Shown in pieces: positions 1-5,766 of a stretch of DNA of 8,531 nucleotides (position 1 is the first letter of the stretch; the number at the start of each line of letters is the position of its first letter). The stretch is from Thermoprotei archaeon (lineage in GTDB: Archaea; Thermoproteota; Thermoprotei_A; Sulfolobales; Ignisphaeraceae), in NCBI GenBank assembly GCA_003661865.1, contig QMWY01000037.1, forward strand, positions 1 through 8,531, read 5' to 3'. The translations under genes and the position numbers were made by a program. Below the pieces are notes generated by a model. The model did not search any database. It was not told where the DNA came from and saw only the letters and a list, made by a program, of their open reading frames with translations.

Positions 1-647
1 CCGTGGTGCTCTGTGGGGCTATGGAGGGTGGGAGGGGTAGGTATAGGCGTAGGTGGTACGCTCCTAGAGGCGGGCTCTGGTTCACGCTCATCCTGCGGCC
101 ACGGGCCCTTTCCTCCCCTGGGGTCCTCACACTAGCAGCGGGTGTAGGTGTTGCCGAGGCGCTTAGGCTTCTCCTAGGGATCGATGCTAGGCTGAAATGG
201 CCCAACGATATCGTTGTTGATGGGCTTAAGGTTGCTGGGATCCTCGCCGAGGGTGCTGCGGTAGGCGGCTCCCTAAGCCATGTGCTCCTCGGCATAGGGA
301 TAAACGTCAACAACGAGCTCCCCCAAGAGCTCCGGGGCTACGCAGCTACGCTCAAGGAGGCTCTAGGCAGGGTGGTTCCGAGGGCAACGCTGTTCGCTGT
401 AGTGATAACGCGTGTTTTGAGGAGGTGTAGGGATGCGCTAGGGGAGCGCGCTGAAGAGGTGCTGAGGAGGTGGCGCGAGCTATCGGACACGATCGGTAGA
501 AGGGTCGTGGTCAAGACGTTGTGGGGTGAGGTGAGAGGTGTTGCGGTGGGTATCGATAGGGATGGGAGGCTCCTAGTGGATACGGGTGAGGGGGTCGTAG
601 CCGTGGATACGGGCGACGTTATCCACCTGAGGAGCCCCGGGCCCTAG
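1..647 (+). CDS. birA: Biotin--[biotin carboxyl-carrier protein] ligase, 5'-truncated by window edge
   Basis: This enzyme activates biotin with ATP to biotinyl-AMP and transfers it to the lysine of a biotin carboxyl carrier protein in the cytoplasm. Numbering from codon 3-5, about 214 residues are visible. The biotin-binding GRGR loop is at 10-13 and is followed by a W and a GGLWFTLILRP strand. The KWPNDIVV block with the catalytic-type lysine is at 65-72, GILAE at 79-83 and GIGINVN at 98-103. From about 165 there is a small beta-barrel C-terminal domain (GRRVVVKTLWGEVRGVAVG). The frame is already open at base 3 and begins inside the conserved GRGR region, so the GTG at position 3 is not the start and the N-terminal catalytic residues lie off the left edge. 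Any N-terminal DNA-binding domain cannot be judged. One oddity is that the residues before GRGR read MEG where the family usually has QTA. The last 29 bases overlap the convergent gene ending at 619. Family assignment is secure. Confidence 0.93.
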   Translation, partial: VVLCGAMEGGRGRYRRRWYAPRGGLWFTLILRPRALSSPGVLTLAAGVGVAEALRLLLGIDARLKWPNDIVVDGLKVAGILAEGAAVGGSLSHVLLGIGINVNNELPQELRGYAATLKEALGRVVPRATLFAVVITRVLRRCRDALGERAEEVLRRWRELSDTIGRRVVVKTLWGEVRGVAVGIDRDGRLLVDTGEGVVAVDTGDVIHLRSPGP

Positions 648-915
648 TCCTCTGCCTAACCCTGTAGATGGCCACCCAGGTACCATCACCAGCCTCCTCA
701 GCCCTCTCCATATGCGCCTCCACACCGAGGTCCTCGAGAACATACTTCATATCCTCGAGCCAGTCGTAGAGTCCGCAGGTGTAGTGGAAGCTACCGGTGA
801 ACTGCACCACAACCCTATCGCCATCGATCTTAAGAACCCTGGCCACAGCCTCAGGTGCTCTATACCTATTGTAGAGCTCCTCTGCCTTCCTAACAACGTC
901 CACAAGCCCGTCCAT
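619..915 (-). CDS. Unrecognised small conserved-looking protein, coupled to superoxide reductase
   Basis: I do not recognise this 98-residue protein. The ATG lies only 2 bases after the TAG stop of the superoxide reductase gene, so the two are very probably co-transcribed and translationally coupled. Residues 1-27 look like an amphipathic helix rich in E, R and A. A strand follows (RVVVQFTGSF, 34-43), then a distinctive block YTCGLYDWLEDM (45-56) holding the only cysteine, a helix to about 64, and a final strand WVAIYRV (80-86). The composition (acidic and basic residues with regular hydrophobics) is that of a folded cytoplasmic protein. There is no signal peptide or membrane segment. The tail after residue 87 is basic and Gly/Ser-rich and overlaps the convergent ligase gene by 29 bases, so it may be dispensable. 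With one cysteine it is unlikely to be a rubredoxin-type electron donor. The opposite-strand frame at 712-975 was judged a shadow. It is a real gene with good confidence, of unknown function. Confidence 0.8.
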   Translation of the reverse strand: MDGLVDVVRKAEELYNRYRAPEAVARVLKIDGDRVVVQFTGSFHYTCGLYDWLEDMKYVLEDLGVEAHMERAEEAGDGTWVAIYRVRQRTRARGSSGG

Positions 916-917
916 GG

Positions 918-1295
918 CTACTCAACAACCCTTACCTCCTTCCTAGACTCCCACAGCCCATGGAGGTTGCAGTAAGCCAAGGCGTAGAGCGTGCCGCTCT
1001 TCTCAAGCCTAAGCCTAATCGCTATGCGCGGCTCTGCATACCCCGGCGCGAGATCTACGCTAGCCAGCAGTACGGGGTTGAAACCCCTACCCTCCTCATA
1101 CAGGTAGAGCTCAACCCTCGCTATGTGGTGCTGAGGAGTGTTCGGGTGGGGCCCCACGGTAACAACAACATCAAAAGGTTCGCCCTTCTTAACAGATTCA
1201 GGCGCATCTATCTTGGGGATATGGCTCTCAACCTTAGATACGGCTTCGCCAGATACCGTCTCCGAAGTATAGATCAGGCTTCCAAATGTTTTCAT
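918..1295 (-). CDS. sor: Superoxide reductase, one-domain neelaredoxin type
   Basis: This cytoplasmic non-haem iron enzyme reduces superoxide to peroxide without forming oxygen, usually with electrons from rubredoxin. At 125 residues it matches the one-iron class without an N-terminal desulforedoxin domain. The Fe(His)4Cys centre is complete: His25 in ESHIP, His50 and His56 in PHPNTPQHH, and Cys109 and His112 in YCNLHGLW. Glu23 occupies the place of the sixth, glutamate ligand of the resting enzyme. Compared with the Pyrococcus furiosus enzyme as I recall it, the lysine of the EKHVP loop is a serine here (Ser24), and the loop before PHPNT is three residues shorter. The ATG start is backed by GGTGAG at 1306-1301, five bases upstream, and a TATA-like box at 1336-1329. 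The unknown 98-residue gene follows after 2 bases. No rubredoxin gene is in the window. The family call is very secure. Confidence 0.95.
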   Translation of the reverse strand: MKTFGSLIYTSETVSGEAVSKVESHIPKIDAPESVKKGEPFDVVVTVGPHPNTPQHHIARVELYLYEEGRGFNPVLLASVDLAPGYAEPRIAIRLRLEKSGTLYALAYCNLHGLWESRKEVRVVE

Positions 1296-1300
1296 AACTT

Positions 1301-1306
1301 CTCACC
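1301..1306 (-). promoter_or_regulatory. Shine-Dalgarno site of superoxide reductase gene
   Basis: On the minus strand the sequence reads GGTGAG and ends five bases before the ATG at 1295. It fits the archaeal anti-Shine-Dalgarno consensus (GGAGGTGA) and supports the chosen start. Confidence 0.6.
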
Positions 1307-1328
1307 ATAGCTAATAGAGCTCTAGGAA

Positions 1329-1336
1329 TTAATAAG
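1329..1336 (-). promoter_or_regulatory. TATA-like box upstream of superoxide reductase
   Basis: On the minus strand this A+T-rich stretch reads CTTATTAA, preceded by AAA. Its centre is about 37 bases before the ATG. With the usual archaeal TATA-to-start distance of about 26 bases, transcription would begin near 1306 and leave a short leader that just contains the GGTGAG site. It is supported by position and composition only. Confidence 0.45.
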
Positions 1337-1929
1337 TTTGATTTTGTTGAATATGTCACTAGATTCGCCTAAGTAACTCTCAGAAAACTCGCACCTCTAT
1401 GAATGCTTGGATCGCCGTAGTTAAACGCAAGGCAACGAATGGTTTTGAGGTGAAGCTCTGGAGGGGCCAGATGTTGTGTATGTATAGAGTTGAGATATAA
1501 ACAATGCTATTAATATTCTCAAGAAGAATAGCATTCAAAGCTTAGCGAGACTCTCAAAGAAGACCCCTCTGGGAAGCACGAAGATCGTTATGGTGCCATA
1601 GGTGTAGGCAGCGAATTGCTGCCGCATCCATAAGCGCCGCCATGATTAAACATATATAACTGTATAACACGTCCTGATTCCTGTTCTCATCTCGTTAACC
1701 ACGTCTCGTAGAAAGCGGGTGCCGTAGATGGGCACTGATATTGATGGAAAACCATAAGATTCGTGCACTGTCGTAAAGGTTAGGCGTAAGTTTAGGAACA
1801 CCTGAGTGTTGAGCTATACTTAGTATGCACAGGCTCTTCAACAGTTTTAAGGAATGGGGAAGGGACTAGATGGGGTACTTTACGCATCTACGTCTCCGCC
1901 TTATTAGGTATGCTAGCCTTATTTAACTC
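1337..1929. other. Gene-poor A+T-rich intergenic stretch
   Basis: About 600 bases lie between the superoxide reductase promoter and the cobT promoter with no convincing gene. Hand counts give 18/60 G+C for 1321-1380 and 20/60 for 1501-1560, far below the neighbouring genes. Short open frames exist: plus strand 1399-1500 (33 residues, starting MNAWIAVVKRKATNGF) and minus strand 1627-1535 (30 residues, containing YGTITIFVLPRGVFFESL). Both have protein-like composition but no matching ribosome site and no family I recognise. They could be decayed remnants of a gene or element, or chance. A perfect 9-bp inverted repeat sits at 1503-1535 and a TATATA-rich stretch at 1649-1660. I saw no tRNA B-box, no clear C/D-box guide RNA and no terminal repeats of an insertion sequence. 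Confidence 0.6.
1503..1535. repeat. Perfect 9-bp inverted repeat (hairpin)
   Basis: AATGCTATT at 1503-1511 is the exact reverse complement of AATAGCATT at 1527-1535, with a 15-base spacer. It lies in the A+T-rich intergenic stretch just after the short plus-strand frame ending at 1500. It could be a terminator-like hairpin, a protein-binding site or a remnant of a mobile element. No T-run follows on the plus strand. Confidence 0.5.
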
Positions 1930-1933
1930 GCTT

Positions 1934-1945
1934 AATTTATATTTA
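1934..1945 (+). promoter_or_regulatory. Candidate TATA box of the cobamide operon
   Basis: The run AATTTATATTTA is the most TATA-like sequence close to cobT. Its centre, near 1940, predicts a transcription start near 1966, which is the middle of the inverted repeat at 1955-1979. A second candidate, TTATTTAA at about 1919-1926, would place the start near 1948. This is inferred from sequence only. If correct, the ATG at 1910 would be upstream of transcription and could not be the cobT start. Confidence 0.4.
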
Positions 1946-1954
1946 TGCCGTAGT

Positions 1955-1979
1955 ATATCTGGACTAGGTGTCCAGATAT
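1955..1979. promoter_or_regulatory. Perfect 10-bp inverted repeat at cobT start (candidate operator or RNA hairpin)
   Basis: ATATCTGGAC (1955-1964) and GTCCAGATAT (1970-1979) are exact reverse complements around a 5-base loop TAGGT. The repeat is centred where transcription should start from the upstream TATA-like box, the usual place for an archaeal repressor site. If transcribed, it would form a hairpin with the AGGTG ribosome site in and next to the loop (1966-1970). The 3' arm ends on the first base of the TTG start codon. Either reading suggests control of the whole operon. The repeat itself is certain; its role is inferred. Confidence 0.55.
1966..1970 (+). promoter_or_regulatory. Shine-Dalgarno site that decides the cobT start
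   Basis: AGGTG lies eight bases before the in-frame TTG at 1979. No comparable site precedes the in-frame ATG at 1910. It therefore favours 1979 as the start of cobT. Confidence 0.45.
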
Positions 1980-3067
1980 TGGTAAAGCTACTCGGCAACC
2001 CTAGGCTCTGGAGCGGTATCAAGGAGGCTGTTAATAGGGGTGTTTTCACATTAATCTTCATAGCTTCTACTAGGGTCTCCACAATTCCGGGGATCAGTAT
2101 TGCAGGTTCTTCACCTGAAGCAACGCTCCTTACTCCCACGCTTGACGTTGAGTACTTGTTGCTTGGGAGGCCTAGAAGTCTAGATGCCATACCCGTAACA
2201 CCTGAAGGTGTACCAACACCTGCTCTGATCTCACGGGCCGTGTATAGGGCAAAGGGCTTTCCTCTACTAATTGTCGATGCCGGTTCATATAGAGAGCCTA
2301 AGATACCGCATATTGCTTTGCCTAGTCGTAGAGTAGGTGGTAGGATAGATATCGAGGACGCGCTTCCGAAAAGAACCGCTGAAGCATTATTTGAAGAGGC
2401 TAAGGTATTGGCGAGCTCACTCTCCCCAGCCGCCGAGGTCTTCTTTGTTGGAGAAAGCATGCCTGGAGGTACGACCACTGCTATGACAATAATGGAAGCC
2501 CTAGGCTTCAGAGCACGAGGAAGGGTTAGTAGTGCAGCTCCTAGAAATCCCCATCAGTTGAAGGAGAAGGTGTTGCTGGACGCATTTAAGAGGGCTAGAG
2601 CTGAACCTCCAATAGAGGATCCTATAGAGGCTGTTGCTAATTTCGGGGATCCTCTGCATATATCCCTAGCAGGCTTTGCGGCAGGAGCACTAGAAAGAGG
2701 GAGATATGTTATTCTTTCAGGAGGTACTCAGATGTGCGCCGTACTTGCAATACTTAGAAGAATGGGTTACCTATTCCGCGATAGGCTTGCAGTAGCTACC
2801 ACCCAGTGGTTAGTAGAGGACTCCTCTTCAGACTTCATAGGACTTGTGGGGGAAGTGGCTCCAGGGGTGGGAGTTGCGATAGCGGAGCTAAGCTTCTCAG
2901 ACGCTCCGTACATAGGACTAAGGGCCTATGAAGAGGGTTATGTGAAGGAGGGTGTAGGTGCAGGTGGACTAGCAGCTCTCTACGTACTGACTGGTGGAAA
3001 CGAGGAGAAGCTTAAGCATGCTATCTACCGCGAGTACGAGGAGCTGATGGGGCATGGCTCTGCTTAG
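1979..3067 (+). CDS. cobT: Archaeal nicotinate-nucleotide--dimethylbenzimidazole phosphoribosyltransferase (CobT family)
   Basis: CobT transfers ribose phosphate from nicotinate mononucleotide to the lower-ligand base, giving the alpha-riboside phosphate that CobS uses. Numbered from TTG 1979 (362 residues), it shows STIPGISIAG near 35, VDAGSYREPKIPH near 100-111, the glycine/threonine loop GESMPGGTTTA at 158-168, ILSGGTQM, and KEGVGAGG near 323-330. Glu324 matches the catalytic glutamate position of bacterial CobT. The order and spacing match the archaeal branch such as Methanocaldococcus MJ1598. The start could instead be the ATG at 1910 (385 residues). I prefer 1979 because it has AGGTG eight bases upstream and gives about the same N-terminal length as MJ1598, and because the extra 23 residues resemble nothing in the family. 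The frame stays open upstream to 1796 but has no further ATG, GTG or TTG. It is the first gene of the operon and overlaps cbiS by 14 bases. Which base it uses cannot be told from sequence. Confidence 0.9.
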   Translation: MVKLLGNPRLWSGIKEAVNRGVFTLIFIASTRVSTIPGISIAGSSPEATLLTPTLDVEYLLLGRPRSLDAIPVTPEGVPTPALISRAVYRAKGFPLLIVDAGSYREPKIPHIALPSRRVGGRIDIEDALPKRTAEALFEEAKVLASSLSPAAEVFFVGESMPGGTTTAMTIMEALGFRARGRVSSAAPRNPHQLKEKVLLDAFKRARAEPPIEDPIEAVANFGDPLHISLAGFAAGALERGRYVILSGGTQMCAVLAILRRMGYLFRDRLAVATTQWLVEDSSSDFIGLVGEVAPGVGVAIAELSFSDAPYIGLRAYEEGYVKEGVGAGGLAALYVLTGGNEEKLKHAIYREYEELMGHGSA

Positions 3068-4157
3068 AAGCCTGGAGTTCGTTAAGGAGGAGCAGGTTCT
3101 CATAGCGGAATTCAGCCGTGAACTAGCCGTGCTTTCATCAGCTATATACATAGGCAGGGGTACAAGCACAAAGCATGTCATCTTTAAACAGGTACATAAG
3201 GAGGGTAGCCTAGATCACCCAGTGCGTTACGCGTCTAGCATTCTCGAGAAACTAGGTATTGATAACGCTGTGGTGTTCTTAACCGGAGCTAGAGTTGATG
3301 AGTACGTTCACCGCACCTTAGACTCCCCGTATGAAAGCCATGTTGTGATGACCGTAGGGCTTGACCCTCCTGCATGTATAGAACTGAATAAGCTTTATCC
3401 TTCTGTTAAGGTTAGCACGATAAACATACTCGTAGCCACAGACGCCCCTCTTAGCAGCGTTGGTATGGCAGATCTCTTCCGTGTGGTTACCGAGGCTAAG
3501 GTACTCGCCTCTAACGACTTGATGCTAAGGTGCGGTTCTAGGCCTACAGGTACGGTAACGGATGCCGTGGCTGTGCTAAGCCCGCATAATGAGAAGGGTC
3601 TTTTGACAGCAGGCCTAGCGACCAATCTAGGTAACGCCATTGCGAGGATGGTGTACGAAGGACTCGTAGAGCTAGGTAAGGAGAGGCTGGGGATAGACGG
3701 CTTCCTCAGAAATCTAGTCGGTCTCAAACCTAAGGAGCTGGTGAGCTTAGCGCTTAGGGTGTACAGGAAGGCCCCTATACCTGGGATAGCTGAAGAGAAT
3801 GTACGTAGGATCTTGCACCGCCACCTGGATAGGCTGCTGAGGGATCCGAACATATGGGCCCTCCTAATAGCTGCCCGAGAGCTAGACCTCCACGCTGCGA
3901 GTGGATCCATACCCCGCTTAAGCCCTGAGGAGTTTAAGCAGGATAGCGTATCTGTTTTAGCAGATGAGCTCATAGGTATAGCGCTAGCCCTCTATGCTGC
4001 TGGTGCTCGCGGGCTCTTCTCAATGTACTGGGTTGAGCGGTTGAAGAGCTCAGCTCTGCCTGAGGTCCAGTCGCTCCCTATGTTCGAAGATGATGTCGTT
4101 TCGGCTCTCATAGGCTCGGTCATTACGCTTCTATACGATGAGGTGTTTAGGGGGTGA
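3054..4157 (+). CDS. cbiS: CbiS: adenosylcobinamide amidohydrolase (CbiZ) fused to alpha-ribazole phosphatase (CobZ)
   Basis: This is a two-domain salvage enzyme. Residues 1-208 are CbiZ, which cleaves adenosylcobinamide to adenosylcobyric acid. Its typical blocks are STINILVATDAPL (121-133), TEAKV (146-150), PTGTVTDAVAV (164-174) and TAGLATNLGNAIARMVYEG (185-203). Residues about 209-367 are CobZ, related to the PgpA phosphatase fold, which removes the phosphate from alpha-ribazole-P or adenosylcobamide-P. They show IPGI (242-245), DPNIWALLIAA (264-274), EEFKQDSVSVLADELIGIA (292-310) and FEDDVVSALIG (344-354) with its paired aspartates. The same fusion was characterised as bifunctional in Methanopyrus kandleri. 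At 367 residues both halves look complete. The ATG at 3054 overlaps cobT by 14 bases, and the gene ends in a GTGA overlap with cobY. It is soluble, with no membrane segment. The call is secure for both domains. Confidence 0.93.
   Translation: MALLRSLEFVKEEQVLIAEFSRELAVLSSAIYIGRGTSTKHVIFKQVHKEGSLDHPVRYASSILEKLGIDNAVVFLTGARVDEYVHRTLDSPYESHVVMTVGLDPPACIELNKLYPSVKVSTINILVATDAPLSSVGMADLFRVVTEAKVLASNDLMLRCGSRPTGTVTDAVAVLSPHNEKGLLTAGLATNLGNAIARMVYEGLVELGKERLGIDGFLRNLVGLKPKELVSLALRVYRKAPIPGIAEENVRRILHRHLDRLLRDPNIWALLIAARELDLHAASGSIPRLSPEEFKQDSVSVLADELIGIALALYAAGARGLFSMYWVERLKSSALPEVQSLPMFEDDVVSALIGSVITLLYDEVFRG
4140..4145 (+). promoter_or_regulatory. Shine-Dalgarno site of cobY
   Basis: GAGGTG sits inside the end of cbiS, eight bases before the GTG start of cobY. 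It supports that start and reinitiation at the GTGA overlap. Confidence 0.55.
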
Positions 4158-4702
4158 GGGCCAGCCCGCTATGCCTAATAATGGCAGGGGGAGCTGGTAA
4201 GAGGTTAAGGTCGTTAGGGCGGGTAGAGCCCAAGCCCCTTATCAAGGTCTGCGGAGAGCCCATGTTAGTAAGGGTGCTAAGGACTGTCAACGGGATTTGT
4301 AGCTATGTAGTCATAGCGATCTCCGAGCACACTGCGGCTATTCCACTCAACGTTGACCTCAGATCTAATATAGATGTGGATTATGTATTTACTAGTGGCA
4401 GAGGATATGTAGAGGACCTAACCTTTCTGCTTCAAGGCCTTAGGAAACCCCTCCTTGTAATACCTGGAGATGTTCCGTTGCTGACCCGAGGTATCCTGAG
4501 GAGGTTTTTGGCGGAGGCAGAAAGGTTTGGCAAGTTCCCTATAGTCAATCTCGTTGGAGAGAAGGGGCTCTTTGGGGTATCGCTCTTCCGAAGTGAGGGA
4601 GGTGCTTGGGTAGATCTACGTCTAAGGGGCTATGAACTCCTAGATGTAGATACGCCCGAAGACCTTAAGGAGGTTGAAGGGCTTTGCAGGGCCGCGGAGT
4701 GA
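4154..4702 (+). CDS. cobY: GTP:adenosylcobinamide-phosphate guanylyltransferase
   Basis: CobY is the archaeal non-homologous replacement for bacterial CobU. It couples GTP to adenosylcobinamide phosphate, giving adenosylcobinamide-GDP, the donor for CobS. The 182 residues follow the nucleotidyltransferase fold: the N-terminal nucleotide loop MAGGAGKRL (10-18), EPKPLIKVCGEPM (25-37), SGRGYVEDL (81-89), a PGDVPLL strand with the metal-type aspartate (104-110), and LLDVDTPEDL (162-171). These match Methanocaldococcus CobY block for block, and its length is only slightly greater. It has no kinase activity, so cobinamide salvage must pass through CbiZ and CbiB, which fits its neighbours. The GTG start overlaps the cbiS stop as GTGA, with GAGGTG eight bases upstream. 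The gene ends in another GTGA with cobD. A general MobA-like or sugar nucleotidyltransferase is the alternative, but the operon makes CobY the clear choice. Confidence 0.9.
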   Translation: MRASPLCLIMAGGAGKRLRSLGRVEPKPLIKVCGEPMLVRVLRTVNGICSYVVIAISEHTAAIPLNVDLRSNIDVDYVFTSGRGYVEDLTFLLQGLRKPLLVIPGDVPLLTRGILRRFLAEAERFGKFPIVNLVGEKGLFGVSLFRSEGGAWVDLRLRGYELLDVDTPEDLKEVEGLCRAAE

Positions 4703-5766
4703 GGGTTCATGGAGGTCAGGCGCCTAGCGATGCTCTTGACTTTAGTGCTCCTCGGAATCCCTTAGGGATACCGACCTTTATACAGGAACTTCTAAGCAGT
4801 GTATTAAGCGCAGACCTATTTACCAGGTACCCCGACCCGAATTACAGAAGATTTAGGGAGGTTATAGCGGAGTTCTACGGTATAGAGCCCGGGTATGTTG
4901 TACCACTTAATGGGTCTGCTGAGGCTATCCAGCTTCTCTTACCTATTGTGAAGCCTAGAGCGCTCCTAGTGTTCGAACCTACGTTTGGCGACCACCGTAT
5001 AGCGGCACATGCATTAGGAGTAGCGTACGTTCCAATACCCCTAAGAGTTAAAGGCACGTTCTTCACCGTAGATACCGAGCTGTACTCCGAAATCGTTAAA
5101 AGCATAGGTGAGGGGTTCGTAGCATTACTATCAAACCCTAATAACCCCACGGGCGCATTAGCTGGGCTAAGCATAGTAGAGGAGCTCCTGGAGCACACGC
5201 CTCGGGGAAGTTACCTAATAGTTGACGAGGCTTTCATAGAGCTATCTCCTAGTGGCAGAAGCGTTCTAGAGCTATGCGATGATAGGCTCATAGTACTTAG
5301 GAGCTTCACTAAGAGCCTAGCCGTTCCTGGGCTAAGGATAGGATTCCTATATAGTTGCAATAGAAGCGTTGTAGAGCTGGTCGACTCGCTTCGACAGCCT
5401 TGGAACCTGAACTCGTTAGCGGAGTTGGTTATTAAAGAGGTTCTCGGTAAGCTGGTGGATGAGTATCGCAAGTACCTAGAAAAGGCTAGGCGTATAATAG
5501 CCGAGGAGCTAGAGTTCCTAATCCCTGCCCTAAGAGCTTTAGGGTTGTTAGCGTTTGATTCCCAAGCACCGTTCATACTATTGAAACACGCTATACCCCA
5601 CCCCGAATTCGGTAGGAGGCTTGCATTAAGGAAGATCTATGTTCGTAACGCATCCTCCTTCCTCTACCTAGATCAGCATTACTCACGGATCTCAATCCTA
5701 GGTAGAGATCTGGATAAGATGCTTTTGGAGGTTCTTGCGTGGTGCGTTGAGGAGGATCTGCGTTGA
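4699..5766 (+). CDS. cobD: L-threonine-O-3-phosphate decarboxylase (CobD, PLP fold type I)
   Basis: This HisC-like PLP enzyme decarboxylates threonine phosphate to (R)-1-amino-2-propanol phosphate, the arm that CbiB attaches. From GTG 4699 (355 residues) it shows the CobD hallmark HGG (4-6) with DFSAPRNPLG (14-23), then YPDP (44-47), NPNNPTG (146-152), VDEAF (175-179), the Schiff-base lysine Lys205 in SFTKSLAVPGLRIGF, and the C-terminal substrate-binding arginine in SRISI (Arg330). HGG plus DFS-NPLG separates CobD from plain histidinol-phosphate aminotransferase. GTG 4699 overlaps the cobY stop as GTGA, the junction style used elsewhere in this operon. An in-frame TTG at 4684 is the alternative (360 residues) and has GGAGGT at 4669-4674 at good spacing, so the start is uncertain by five residues. 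The gene ends in a TTGA overlap with cobS. No threonine kinase for its substrate is in the window. Confidence 0.9.
   Translation: MRVHGGQAPSDALDFSAPRNPLGIPTFIQELLSSVLSADLFTRYPDPNYRRFREVIAEFYGIEPGYVVPLNGSAEAIQLLLPIVKPRALLVFEPTFGDHRIAAHALGVAYVPIPLRVKGTFFTVDTELYSEIVKSIGEGFVALLSNPNNPTGALAGLSIVEELLEHTPRGSYLIVDEAFIELSPSGRSVLELCDDRLIVLRSFTKSLAVPGLRIGFLYSCNRSVVELVDSLRQPWNLNSLAELVIKEVLGKLVDEYRKYLEKARRIIAEELEFLIPALRALGLLAFDSQAPFILLKHAIPHPEFGRRLALRKIYVRNASSFLYLDQHYSRISILGRDLDKMLLEVLAWCVEEDLR
5751..5758 (+). promoter_or_regulatory. Shine-Dalgarno site of cobS
   Basis: GGAGGATC lies in the last codons of cobD, with GGAGG ending seven bases before the TTG start of cobS. It makes the unusual TTG start credible. 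Confidence 0.6.

Noticed and set aside
712..1310. Plus-strand open frames opposite the superoxide reductase and its partner
   Set aside because: The minus strand carries the complete iron ligand set and coupled starts. The plus frames show no motifs.
1399..1500. Plus-strand 33-residue frame beginning MNAWIAVV as a small gene
   Set aside because: It is short, lacks an upstream ribosome site or recognisable family, and is followed by stops in all frames. It is not supportable as a gene.
1535..1627. Minus-strand 30-residue frame with a hydrophobic core (YGTITIFVLPRGVFFESL) as a small gene
   Set aside because: It has no ribosome site and no recognised family, and the plus strand is equally protein-like here. 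It is kept only as a possible remnant.
1720..1790. Possible C/D-box guide RNA (GTAGATG, CTGA, TTGATGG in order)
   Set aside because: The C and C' boxes deviate from RTGATGA and there is no final CTGA at the expected distance.
1796..1909. In-frame open extension upstream of the ATG at 1910 of cobT
   Set aside because: It contains no ATG, GTG or TTG and its translation does not resemble CobT family sequence. It is open by chance.
1300..1980. Cobalamin riboswitch upstream of cobT
   Set aside because: No recognisable B12-box or large multi-stem fold was seen, and these riboswitches are mostly bacterial. Only a short hairpin is present.
1888..2478. Long minus-strand open frame opposite cobT
   Set aside because: Its translation is Ser/Pro-rich and without family motifs, and the plus strand has clear CobT motifs throughout. 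It is a shadow.
3395..3973. Long minus-strand open frame opposite cbiS
   Set aside because: It is a serine- and arginine-rich shadow of the motif-bearing CbiS frame.
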